From NCBI GenBank assembly GCA_963702235.1, contig CAVPBZ010000018.1, forward strand, positions 744,001 through 808,000: DNA of 64,000 nt, in the 5' to 3' direction. Positions 7,546 to 15,527 of this stretch are shown here, piece by piece. How positions within the stretch are numbered: position 1 is the first letter of the stretch; every line of letters begins with the position of its first letter. This stretch comes from PALSA-505 sp963702235 (GTDB lineage: Bacteria; Actinomycetota; Actinomycetes; Streptosporangiales; Streptosporangiaceae). A program made the position numbers and the translations under genes. The notes beneath the pieces are model-generated. The model made no database searches. It was given only the letters and a program-made list of their open reading frames with translations, and was not told where the DNA came from.

Positions 7546-10458
7546 ATGAGCGTTCGGTGTTCTCCGCGCCGGCTGCGGCTGGCGGTCGGGCTGCTGGCAG
7601 TAGGGGTAGGTGCCGCGATCGCGCTGCCCGCGGCGGCCGCGGTCGCGGCCCAGCACGCCCCGCCGCCGGCCTCCCAGACCCCGCTGCCCGTCCGTAACGG
7701 GTCCGCCCGCGACCTCGGTCCCTACAGCGCGTCGGCGACCATCCGGCTCGCCATCGGGCTGCGGGCTCCGCACCTGGCCGCCGAGCAGCAGTTTCTCCGG
7801 GCGATCCAGGACAAGCACTCGCCGCTGTTCCACCAGTTCCTGACCCCGGCGGCGTGGACGGCCCGGTTCGGCCCGAGCGCCGCCGCCCAGCATGCGGTGG
7901 TCTCCTGGGCCACCGGAGCCGGGTTAACCGTCACCCATCTGTACCCGAACCACCTGGTCGTGGATGTGGCCGCGCCCGTCGGCGCCGTCGAGAAGGCGCT
8001 GGGCGTCCAGATCAACACCTACCGCCTCGGATCCAAGACCTTCTTCGCCAATGACCGCGACCCGGTGCTTCCGCAGCCGGTGTCGGCCATCGTGCAGTCG
8101 GTCGACGGTCTCAGCAGCCTGCAGACGATGTATCCCGCGTCGCCCACGGCCGCCGAGCCGCCCAGCCCCGCGTACGTCGCGGGTCCTGTCGTCGCCGCTG
8201 GCCCGCACGCGGTAGCTAACGGCAGCCTCGCGAAGCTGCGCGCAGCGCAGCGGGCATCGGCCGGGGCGAAGCCGCACATCACCGGCGGCGCCTACGACCC
8301 GACGGACATCTACAGCTCACAGGCCTACGACTACAACGCGCTCTACCGGCAGGGCCACTGCTGTAACCCGCTGGGCAACGCGGGCAGCTCGCCGGCCCAG
8401 ACGTCGATCGCCATCGCCACCTTCGGCTCGCAGAACATCAGCGACATGACCGGGTTCCACAACCAGTACCCGTACCTGGCCTACAACATCCAGGAAGTGA
8501 ACATCGACGGCACCCCGGCGTGCTGCGACGCCGAGGGCACGATGGACATGGAGTGGTCGACCGCCATGTCCAACAGCTTCGGCTCGTACCAGGACACGTC
8601 CAAGGTGTACGTCTATGACGGCGCGAACTTCAACGACTCCACCTTCACCGACATGTACAACCAGATGGTCACGGACAACGCCGCCCGGGTCTTCAGCACG
8701 AGCTGGAGCTGCACCGAGTTCTACGGCTGCTCATCGTCCACGATGAGCACGCGCAACGCCATCTTCAGCGAGATGACGGGCCAGGGCTGGACCCTGGTCG
8801 CCGCCTCCGGAGACCGCGGCGCGTTCGACGACTGCTCCCACCTGGCGGTCAGCTACCCGGCATCGGATCCGAACGTGGTCGGCGCCGGCGGGACGGAGCT
8901 CAGCCTCAGCTCAGGACCGGTATACAACAGCGAGGTCGCCTGGTCCGGCGGGCCGGACGGCTGCGGCTCCAACGACGGCGGAAGCGGCGGGGGCTGCAGC
9001 TCGATGTTCTCCGCTCCCTCGTTCCAGTCCAACCAGCCCTGCGGCAGCGGATCCCGGGCCGTGCCCGACATCTCCCTGAACGCGGACTGGTACCATACCC
9101 CGCAGAACCTCTACTTCGGCGGAAGCCTCAGCGGGAACGGCGGGACCAGCATCGTCGCCCCCGAACTGGCCGGGTTCTTCGCCCAGGAGGATTCCTACCT
9201 CCTGGCCGAGGGGAGCATCTGCGGCTCGGGCACCTCCGCCTGCGCGCCGCTCGGGAACGCCAACTACCCGCTGTACGAGTCGGGGATCAACGGCGCGCCG
9301 CACAACCCCTACTACGACATCAAGTCCGGCTGCAACAGCAACGACATCGGCACCGGCTACTGCGCGGGCACCGGCTACGACCTCGTGACCGGCTGGGGCT
9401 CGGCCAACATGCTGCAGCTCGCCTGGGCGTTCAACTGGCACCTGCTGGCCGATGACGGACGGCCGGCCGTCACGTTCTCCGGGCCGGTACCTCGGCAGTG
9501 GTACAACACCGACCAGACGGTCGGGGTCTCGGTCGCCGACACCGGCGGCGGTTTCCCGGCGAGCGGCGTGGCCGGGTTCAGCGACGCCTGGAACGCCGAC
9601 CCGGGCGACCCCACCAGCCACGCGACACCAGGTGCGGGCGACTCGTTCTACAGCGGCCCTGAGTTCGTGAACGCCACGAGCGGCTCCCTCGACCTGGCCG
9701 CGGAGGGGCAGGGGTGTAACACCGTCAACGTGGAGTCCTGGGACAACATGGGCCTGCAGTCCGGCGACGTCACCGACGGCCCGCTGTGCTACGACTCTGT
9801 GCCGCCGGTCATCACCGCGGCGCCCAAGGTCGCGCTCCGCAACAATGCCGGCCCGGTCACGGCGGCAGATCCGGTGACCATCTCCTGGAACGGGACGGAC
9901 GCGACCAGCGGCGTCAACCACTACACGCTCTATGAGAGCAAGGACGGCGGAGCGTTCACCCAGATCGCCGCCACCACGACGGCGCAGTTCCTGAAGAACC
10001 TCGGCCCCGGGCACACCTACCGGTTCGAGGTCACCGCGACCGACAACGCCGGCAACACAAGTGCCGTCAGGCCGGGCGCCACCTACACGCTGTCGCAGTT
10101 CCAGGAGAACTCGAGCGCGATAAAGTACTCGGCCGGCTGGACCCGGCAGGCGCTCGCCGGCGCCAACGGCGGGTCGGTCGATTTTGCCAGCACGGCAGGC
10201 AGGACCGCGACGCTGTCCTTCACCGGCTTCCAGGTCGCCTGGATGTCAACCGAGGGCAGCACGCGCGGCTCAGCGACGGTCAAGCTGGACTCCGGGACGG
10301 CTGCGACCATCAGCACGCACGCCAGTTCCACCAAGACCGCGCAGATCGTTGACGTGGTCGGGGCGGCGTCTGGCGCGCACAAGCTGGTCGTCAAGGTGCT
10401 CGGCACAGCGGGACACCCGCGGGTCGACATCGACGCCTTCGTGGTCCTGGCCGGATAG
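7546..10458 (+). CDS. Secreted S53 sedolisin-type (pro-kumamolisin) serine-carboxyl protease
   Basis: 970 residues. A signal peptide (LRLAVGLLAVGVGAAIALPAAAA) precedes a pro-kumamolisin activation domain and the S53 catalytic domain. The catalytic residues are visible: Glu330 and Asp334 in EGTMD, the oxyanion Asp423 in AASGDRG, and Ser535 in GGTSIVAPELAG. The catalytic domain is followed by Fn3-like strands (about residues 760-870) and a C-terminal beta-sandwich (about residues 870-970) common at the ends of actinomycete secreted proteins. It should be an acid-active endopeptidase outside the cell. ATG at 7546 with GAAGGAG 8 nt upstream. Confidence 0.92.
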   Translation: MSVRCSPRRLRLAVGLLAVGVGAAIALPAAAAVAAQHAPPPASQTPLPVRNGSARDLGPYSASATIRLAIGLRAPHLAAEQQFLRAIQDKHSPLFHQFLTPAAWTARFGPSAAAQHAVVSWATGAGLTVTHLYPNHLVVDVAAPVGAVEKALGVQINTYRLGSKTFFANDRDPVLPQPVSAIVQSVDGLSSLQTMYPASPTAAEPPSPAYVAGPVVAAGPHAVANGSLAKLRAAQRASAGAKPHITGGAYDPTDIYSSQAYDYNALYRQGHCCNPLGNAGSSPAQTSIAIATFGSQNISDMTGFHNQYPYLAYNIQEVNIDGTPACCDAEGTMDMEWSTAMSNSFGSYQDTSKVYVYDGANFNDSTFTDMYNQMVTDNAARVFSTSWSCTEFYGCSSSTMSTRNAIFSEMTGQGWTLVAASGDRGAFDDCSHLAVSYPASDPNVVGAGGTELSLSSGPVYNSEVAWSGGPDGCGSNDGGSGGGCSSMFSAPSFQSNQPCGSGSRAVPDISLNADWYHTPQNLYFGGSLSGNGGTSIVAPELAGFFAQEDSYLLAEGSICGSGTSACAPLGNANYPLYESGINGAPHNPYYDIKSGCNSNDIGTGYCAGTGYDLVTGWGSANMLQLAWAFNWHLLADDGRPAVTFSGPVPRQWYNTDQTVGVSVADTGGGFPASGVAGFSDAWNADPGDPTSHATPGAGDSFYSGPEFVNATSGSLDLAAEGQGCNTVNVESWDNMGLQSGDVTDGPLCYDSVPPVITAAPKVALRNNAGPVTAADPVTISWNGTDATSGVNHYTLYESKDGGAFTQIAATTTAQFLKNLGPGHTYRFEVTATDNAGNTSAVRPGATYTLSQFQENSSAIKYSAGWTRQALAGANGGSVDFASTAGRTATLSFTGFQVAWMSTEGSTRGSATVKLDSGTAATISTHASSTKTAQIVDVVGAASGAHKLVVKVLGTAGHPRVDIDAFVVLAG

Positions 10459-10474
10459 CCGGCCCGGGCCGAAC

Positions 10475-10511
10475 GCCAGGGCCCGCCGGCGCAGCGCCGG
10501 CGGGCCCTGGC
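10475..10511 (+). terminator. Strong hairpin terminator between convergent genes
   Basis: A perfect 18-bp inverted repeat (GCCAGGGCCCGCCGGCGC and its complement) with a 1-nt centre, 17 bp after the sedolisin stop. There is no long T-tract, as is usual in actinomycetes. It probably serves both strands. Confidence 0.8.
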
Positions 10512-10580
10512 TTCTGCGCGGCGGGGCCGTGGCGCCGGGCCGGACGCCCGGTCACCTTGCGGCTGATCTCCCGGCGTCCG

Positions 10581-11081
10581 TCACTGCCCTCCGGCCAGCT
10601 GCTCGGTGGCGTCCCGCCCGGCGCTGGCGGTGCGGCGGACGAAGTCAGCCAGCAGCTCCAGCTCGGCGTCGGTGTAGCCGGTGAGGATCTCGTCCATCAG
10701 GCCGTTCATGCCCGAGTAGAGGCGGAAGATCTCGGGTGCCCGGTCGCGGCGGATCCGGATGGTGACCGCGCGCCGGTCGGCGGCGTCCGGGTCACGGTCG
10801 CGGCTGACCCAGCCGCCGCGTTCCAGCCGGTCCAGGACGCCGGTCATCGTCGCCGGGTGTAGCCCCGCCCGGCTGGCCAGCGCGCTGGGGCTGAGCGGGC
10901 CGTGCCGGGCGACGAGCTCCAGGCAGTCCAGGTCGGTGTCCCTGAGGTCCACCCGGGCGCTGACCCGGCGGTTCAGCAGAGCGAGCTGGTTGCTCAGCTC
11001 GCGCAGCGAGTCCTTGATCGCGGTGACCTGCCGCCGCCGGCGCCGGGCCGGGGCCGCACTCTCAGGTATTACGGAATCCAT
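10581..11081 (-). CDS. MarR-family transcriptional regulator
   Basis: 166 residues with a winged helix: LSPSALASRAGLHPATMTGVLDRLERGGW as recognition helix region, then the wing SRDRDPDAADRRAVTIRI. The DxRDRDRRxV-type wing is diagnostic of MarR proteins. N- and C-terminal helices should form the dimer interface. ATG at 11081 with GAGAAG upstream. Divergent from the NAD(P)-binding reductase with 69 bp between them, so it probably represses that gene and itself in response to a small ligand. Confidence 0.9.
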   Translation of the reverse strand: MDSVIPESAAPARRRRRQVTAIKDSLRELSNQLALLNRRVSARVDLRDTDLDCLELVARHGPLSPSALASRAGLHPATMTGVLDRLERGGWVSRDRDPDAADRRAVTIRIRRDRAPEIFRLYSGMNGLMDEILTGYTDAELELLADFVRRTASAGRDATEQLAGGQ

Positions 11082-11107
11082 ATGATACGCTTCTCGTGTT
11101 GTATGAC
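11082..11107. promoter_or_regulatory. Candidate MarR operator
   Basis: An imperfect inverted repeat, ATGATAC (11082-11088) and GTATGAC (11101-11107), in the AT-rich 69-bp space between the MarR gene and its divergent neighbour. The arms match at 5 of 7 positions only. Confidence 0.3.
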
Positions 11108-11150
11108 ATCCAGATGATCAGGGTACACGGATCAGGCACGGGAGGCACAG

Positions 11151-11816
11151 GTGAAGCTCACGATCTTCGCGGCGACAGGCGGTATCGGCCGGCTCCTGCT
11201 GGACCAGGCGATCGCGGCCGGCGACGACGTCACGGCGGTCGTCCGCAACCCCGGGAAGCTGCCCGGGCGGGTACGCGCCGTCACCGCCGACCTGGCGGCG
11301 GCCGACCCGGCGGTCCTCGAGGCCGCGGTCGCGGGAGCCGACGCGGTCCTGTCCGGCCTCGGCCCGCGGTCGAAGGCCGACGCCGGGATCACCTCGCGCG
11401 GCACCCGGGCCATCGTCGCGGCGATGCACGCGGCCGGCCCGCGCCGCCTCGTCATCGTGAGCGCGGCGCCGGTCGGCACCGTGCCCTCCCCCGGCCGGCC
11501 GGACCCGCCGCGGCACGACCCGGGCGACGGGTTCTGGATGCGGCACGTGTTCAGCCACGTGGCGATGACCCTCTACCGGGAGCACTATGCCGACCTGGCG
11601 CTGACCGAGGACATCGTGCGCGACAGCGGGCTGGACTGGACCATCGTCCGGCCGCCGAAGCTGACCGGCAAGCCGCTGACCGGGACCTACCGCACGGCAT
11701 ACGGCCAGAACCTGCGGGGCGGCTGGTCCGTGCCGCGCGCCGACGTCGCCCACTACATGCTCCGGGTCACCGGCGAGCCGGACGCGGTCAAGCAGGTCGC
11801 GGGCATCGCCAGCTAG
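11151..11816 (+). CDS. NAD(P)H-binding (NmrA/atypical SDR) family protein
   Basis: 221 residues. The Rossmann dinucleotide loop is MKLTIFAATGGIGRLLLDQA, followed by VVRNPGKL and LDWTIVRPPKLT, which are typical of the atypical SDR/NmrA-like family (flavin reductase or quinone-sensing relatives). It lacks the classical YxxxK motif. GTG at 11151, with GGAGG at 11141-11145. Probably controlled by the divergent MarR protein. Substrate unknown. Confidence 0.85.
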   Translation: MKLTIFAATGGIGRLLLDQAIAAGDDVTAVVRNPGKLPGRVRAVTADLAAADPAVLEAAVAGADAVLSGLGPRSKADAGITSRGTRAIVAAMHAAGPRRLVIVSAAPVGTVPSPGRPDPPRHDPGDGFWMRHVFSHVAMTLYREHYADLALTEDIVRDSGLDWTIVRPPKLTGKPLTGTYRTAYGQNLRGGWSVPRADVAHYMLRVTGEPDAVKQVAGIAS

Positions 11817-11857
11817 CGGTTCACCCCCGGCCGCCAGGCACATTCCCTTTCCCGAAC

Positions 11858-11885
11858 GGCTCCGCGCCGAGGCCGGCGCGGAGCC
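11858..11885 (+). terminator. Hairpin terminator between convergent genes
   Basis: A perfect 12-bp stem (GGCTCCGCGCCG and its complement) with an AGGC loop, lying between the NmrA-like gene and the convergent ribosomal protection gene. Confidence 0.7.
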
Positions 11886-11926
11886 CGATGCCGTCCGGCC
11901 GGGCCGGCCGCACCGCAGGCCGTGCC

Positions 11927-13918
11927 TCATGCCCGCCGCTGGACGCGCAGCAGGTACTCCTTGCGGTCCAGCGGGTTGTGGTCGGTCCGCGGCCGGGCCG
12001 GGACCGCGCCCCGCACCGGCTGGTAACGGTCGAAGGAGCAGTCGAGCACGCCCTCGCCGCGGGTCAGGCCCGGGAGCTGCCGCTGCAGCTCGTGCACCCG
12101 GGCCGCCGGCATGTCGCCCTCCAGCAGGCAGGACGACCCGCGCACGGCGGGTGCCCGCGGCGTGGCCCGCAGCCGCGCCAGGACGGGCAGCAGCGGCCCG
12201 GCGGTGTCGGCCGGCGTCTCCAGCCGGAACCGGTGCAGCGGCTCGAGCACGGTGGTCCCGGCCTGGGTCAGCGCGGTCATCAGCACCAGCGGCGTCAGGC
12301 TGCGGAAGTCCGCGGCGGTGCTCGACATGCTCTTGTCGAAGCGGGCGTGCGCGTGACTCTGCCGCGGCCAGTAACCGGTGTGCGTCAGCGTGACCACGGC
12401 GTCGGTGACCTGCCAGCCGTGCCGTCCCTGCCGCAGCGTCTCGTGCACGGTCTCCTCGACCGCCGTGAAGAACGCGGCCGGCATCGTGCCGAGCCGGTCG
12501 CCCGCCACCTGGTACCTGACCCCGGAGCCGGCCGCGGCCGGCTCGACCCGCAGCCCGACGGTGGCCAGGAACGGGTTGGGCGGCGCGGCGATGAACTCGG
12601 CGGCCGCGCCGGTGCCGGCCGGGCGCTCGATGCAGATCGTCGTGCTCTCGCGGAAGCTGACCTCGATGCCGGCGTCGCCGGCCAGCGTGGCCGCGATGAC
12701 CTCCTTCTGCACCTCGCCGTACAGCGAGACCGAGATCTCGTTGCGGAGGTCATCCTGGCGCAGGTTGATCAGCGGATCCTGCTCGGCGAGCCGCGCCAGC
12801 GCGACGTGCAGCGCGCCCCTGTCGGCGGCGCGGCGGCAGCTGACGACCGTCTCCAGCGTCGGCGGGGCGAACTGACCGGGCCCGGCCGCGGCCGGCGTCG
12901 GCTCGCCGACCGCGTCGCCGATCCGGACGTCAGCCAGTCCCCAGAGCTTGCCGATCTGCCCGGCGGCGACCGAGGACCGCCGGACCGCTGAGCCGCGGTC
13001 GAAAACGCTGATCGCGGTGACCTTGGCGCCGCCGTTGCCGCCGAAGCGCAGCTGGTCCCGGGTCCGCGCCGTGCCGGAGAACAGCCGGACGTAGGCGATC
13101 TTCTCGCCGGCCGGCCCGCGCTCGACCTTGAACACGGTGCCCGACACCGGGCCGCCGGCGTCACCGCGGGCCGCGGGCAGCAGTTCCCTGATGCCGGCCA
13201 TCAGCGCGTCCACGCCGGCGCCGGTGATCGCCGAGCCGAAGAACACCGGGTGCACCAGCGCCTGGCCGGTCTGCGCCGCCAGCAGGCCGCGGAGCCGGGG
13301 GTAGGAGACGGCCGACTCGTCGGTCACGTACTCGGCCAGCAAGGCGTCGTCGTGATCGGCGAGCACGCCGGCCAGCCGCTCGGTGAAGCCGCTGTCGGCG
13401 CCGGTGTACGGCGTGCAGCGGGCGGCGCGGGTGCCGAGCCCGCCGGCCGCTCCCATCGCGATGACCGCCGGCGACAGCTTCTGCGCGATACCGCGCAGCA
13501 CGGCCTCATCCCGCGCGCCGCCGCGGTCGATCTTGTTCACGAAGATGAGGGTGGGGATGCGCAGCCGGCGCAGCGTCCGCATCAGCACCCGGGTCTGCGC
13601 CTGCACGCCCTCGACGGCGGAGATGACCAGCACGGCGCCGTCGAGCACGGCCAGCACCCGCTCCACCTCGGCGATGAAATCCGGGTGGCCGGGCGTGTCG
13701 ATCAGGTTGACCGTCAGGTCGCCGATGGCGAACGACACGACGGCGGACTTGATCGTGATGCCGCGCTGCCGTTCGAGCTCGAGCGAATCGGTCTGCGTGC
13801 TGCCGTCATCGACGCTGCCGATCTCGTCGATGACCCCGGCGGCGTACAGCAGCCGCTCGGTCAGGCTGGTCTTACCGGCGTCTACGTGCGCCAGGATCCC
13901 CAGGTTGAGCGTGCTCAC
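11927..13918 (-). CDS. Tet(M)/OtrA-type ribosomal protection GTPase
   Basis: 663 residues, EF-G-like. G1 is AHVDAGKTSL, G3 is DTPGHPDF, and G4 is NKID. This is followed by domain II and the EF-G domain III-V layout, including a domain IV region (RGWQVTDAVVTLTHTGYWPRQ type). Length and the start LNLGILAHVDAGKTSLTERLL match tetracycline ribosomal protection proteins, which release the drug from the A-site by GTP hydrolysis. It may confer resistance or rescue ribosomes from another compound. GTG start at 13918. The start codon sits inside a predicted leader hairpin. Confidence 0.9.
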   Translation of the reverse strand: MSTLNLGILAHVDAGKTSLTERLLYAAGVIDEIGSVDDGSTQTDSLELERQRGITIKSAVVSFAIGDLTVNLIDTPGHPDFIAEVERVLAVLDGAVLVISAVEGVQAQTRVLMRTLRRLRIPTLIFVNKIDRGGARDEAVLRGIAQKLSPAVIAMGAAGGLGTRAARCTPYTGADSGFTERLAGVLADHDDALLAEYVTDESAVSYPRLRGLLAAQTGQALVHPVFFGSAITGAGVDALMAGIRELLPAARGDAGGPVSGTVFKVERGPAGEKIAYVRLFSGTARTRDQLRFGGNGGAKVTAISVFDRGSAVRRSSVAAGQIGKLWGLADVRIGDAVGEPTPAAAGPGQFAPPTLETVVSCRRAADRGALHVALARLAEQDPLINLRQDDLRNEISVSLYGEVQKEVIAATLAGDAGIEVSFRESTTICIERPAGTGAAAEFIAAPPNPFLATVGLRVEPAAAGSGVRYQVAGDRLGTMPAAFFTAVEETVHETLRQGRHGWQVTDAVVTLTHTGYWPRQSHAHARFDKSMSSTAADFRSLTPLVLMTALTQAGTTVLEPLHRFRLETPADTAGPLLPVLARLRATPRAPAVRGSSCLLEGDMPAARVHELQRQLPGLTRGEGVLDCSFDRYQPVRGAVPARPRTDHNPLDRKEYLLRVQRRA

Positions 13919-13982
13919 GAAGCGTCATGTCCCATAGATAGGGGGCAACTCCCGTCTGGCTAGACACGGACGCTTCGCGCAT
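13872..13982 (-). CDS. Possible leader peptide of the ribosomal protection gene
   Basis: A 36-codon frame beginning MREASVSSQTGVAPYLWDM, with GGGAG 5 nt before its ATG at 13982, ends inside the start of the GTPase gene. Translation would pass through the hairpin that covers the GTPase start. No homologue is known to me; it could be a chance frame. Confidence 0.35.
   Translation of the reverse strand: MREASVSSQTGVAPYLWDMTLREHAQPGDPGARRRR
13918..13977 (-). promoter_or_regulatory. Candidate attenuator hairpin over the GTPase start
   Basis: Perfect 9-bp arms CGAAGCGTC and GACGCTTCG at 13969-13977 and 13918-13926 enclose 42 nt. The downstream arm abuts the GTG start, so pairing would hide initiation. 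Tet(M)-type genes are known to use leader attenuation. Confidence 0.45.
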
Positions 13983-14077
13983 TTTCACTCCCGGGCAGTT
14001 CGGCTGCTGCAGGGAGTACAGCAGGCGGCCGGCAGCCGGGGCAACTGATTTTCGGCCGGGCTCGCCGGGACAGCTGG

Positions 14078-15070
14078 TCAGGCCGTGGGACCGCTGCCCA
14101 GCCAGCCGCGCCGCCGGAACAGGACGAGCAGGAGCACGATCGCCACCACCTCGCAGCCGAGGCCGAGGAACAGGAAGGAGCTGAAGCCGGCCTGCAGGTG
14201 AGCGATCGGCCACGCGAAGTTCTGCCCGAAGAATCCGGTGAGGAAGCCCAGCGGCAGGAAGAAGGTGGCGATCATGGCCAGCTGCTTCATGATCACGTTC
14301 AGCCGGTTGGACACCATGGACAGGTGCGTGTCCATGGCGCCGCTGATCAGGTCCCGGTAGCCGTCCACCATGTCGCTGAGGCGGATGAGGTGGTCATACA
14401 GGTTGCGGAAGTAGACCGAGTCCTGGCCGGTCATCCCGGGGATCGCCACCATGCCGGAGTTGAGGCTGCCGATCATGTCGCGCTGCGGCGTGATCACCTT
14501 GCGGATCGTCATGATCTGCCGCTTCATGTCGAAGAGCGTCCCCAGCTGCTGCTCCGTCGGGTTCTTCAGGATCGCGCCCTCGAGATCGTCGATCGCGTCG
14601 TCGAAGTCGGACAGCACGGGAAAGAACGAGTCGATCAGGCTGTCCATGATCAGGTAGAGGATGGCGACCTGCGGCGGGGCCAGCTGCGACGCGTGGTGGC
14701 TGCCGGCCTGGACGAGCACCGTTTCCAGCGCCGGGCAGCCGCCCTGGTGCAGGCTGACGATGAACTTCTCGGTGACGAAGCAGTGCACCTCGACCATGCT
14801 CTTGCCGTCGGCGGCCACGCCGAACGTGATGATGTGGACGAAGTCGTCATAGTCGTCGATGCGGGCCCGCTGGCCGAATTTGCTCGCGGCCTCCACGGCC
14901 ACCGGGTGGAAGTGGAACGTGTCGGTCAGCAGCCCGGTGACGTCGTCGTCGGGCCCGGGGTCGTGGATGTCGAGATCGAGCCAGAAGAACGCGCCTGCGG
15001 CCGCGGCCCGTTCGATCGCCTGCTGGCTGGCGGCGGTGGCCTCGCCGTCCTGCCGGAGAGTGCCCTTCAT
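14078..15070 (-). CDS. corA: CorA-family divalent cation transporter
   Basis: 330 residues. A large N-terminal cytoplasmic alpha/beta domain and long helix (LEGAILKNPTEQQLGTLFDMKRQI) lead to two C-terminal membrane helices, MIATFFLPLGFLTGFFGQNF and FLFLGLGCEVVAIVLLLVLF, with a basic RRRGW end. This is the CorA pentamer layout. The signature loop between the two helices reads GQN rather than the canonical GMN, so ion selectivity cannot be assumed to be Mg2+. The ATG at 15070 begins MKGTLRQDGEA, with GGGAG upstream. Downstream of the truncated K+ channel. Confidence 0.88.
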   Translation of the reverse strand: MKGTLRQDGEATAASQQAIERAAAAGAFFWLDLDIHDPGPDDDVTGLLTDTFHFHPVAVEAASKFGQRARIDDYDDFVHIITFGVAADGKSMVEVHCFVTEKFIVSLHQGGCPALETVLVQAGSHHASQLAPPQVAILYLIMDSLIDSFFPVLSDFDDAIDDLEGAILKNPTEQQLGTLFDMKRQIMTIRKVITPQRDMIGSLNSGMVAIPGMTGQDSVYFRNLYDHLIRLSDMVDGYRDLISGAMDTHLSMVSNRLNVIMKQLAMIATFFLPLGFLTGFFGQNFAWPIAHLQAGFSSFLFLGLGCEVVAIVLLLVLFRRRGWLGSGPTA

Positions 15071-15089
15071 GAGGGCGATACTCCCATGC

Positions 15090-15509
15090 TCAGGTGCCAG
15101 CTGCCCCCTGGTCCGGCCCGGGCGCCTCGTGCGCCGCAGCGCCGAGGCGGCGCTCGACATCGGCTAGCCGGTCACTGATCACCGACAGCTGCTGGCCCAG
15201 GTCGGCGTGCCCCTTCCGGTACTCCTCCCTGCTGGCATCGGTGTGCTCCTTGACGAAGACGGAGGCGACGGTGGCGGTCAGCACGCCGATGAGGCCGATC
15301 CCGACCAGCATGAGGACCGCGGCCACGATCCGGCCGCCTGCACTGACCGGGTACCGGTCCCCGTACCCCACCGTCGTGACGGTGACGATGGCCCACCACA
15401 GCGCGCTGGGGTAGCTGTGGATGTTGCCTCCCGTGGCGTTCTTCTCCGCCGCGTGCTCGACCGTGGCCCCTCCTGGAGCAGTTCCCGGTGTCGGTGCAGG
15501 TCCCGGCAT
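15090..15509 (-). pseudogene. N-terminally truncated voltage-type potassium channel fragment
   Basis: 139 residues that begin just before the pore. The sequence has the pore helix SALWWAIVTVTTVGYGDRYPV with the TVGYGD selectivity filter, then one membrane helix (VAAVLMLVGIGLIGVLTATVAS) and a coiled cytoplasmic tail. The voltage-sensor helices and outer pore helix that precede this in family members are absent. Upstream, the DHA2 transporter stop lies only 18 bp away. One helix and a pore loop cannot make a normal channel subunit, so this is probably a remnant. Confidence 0.65.
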
Positions 15510-15527
15510 CCGAGATGAAGATAGCGG

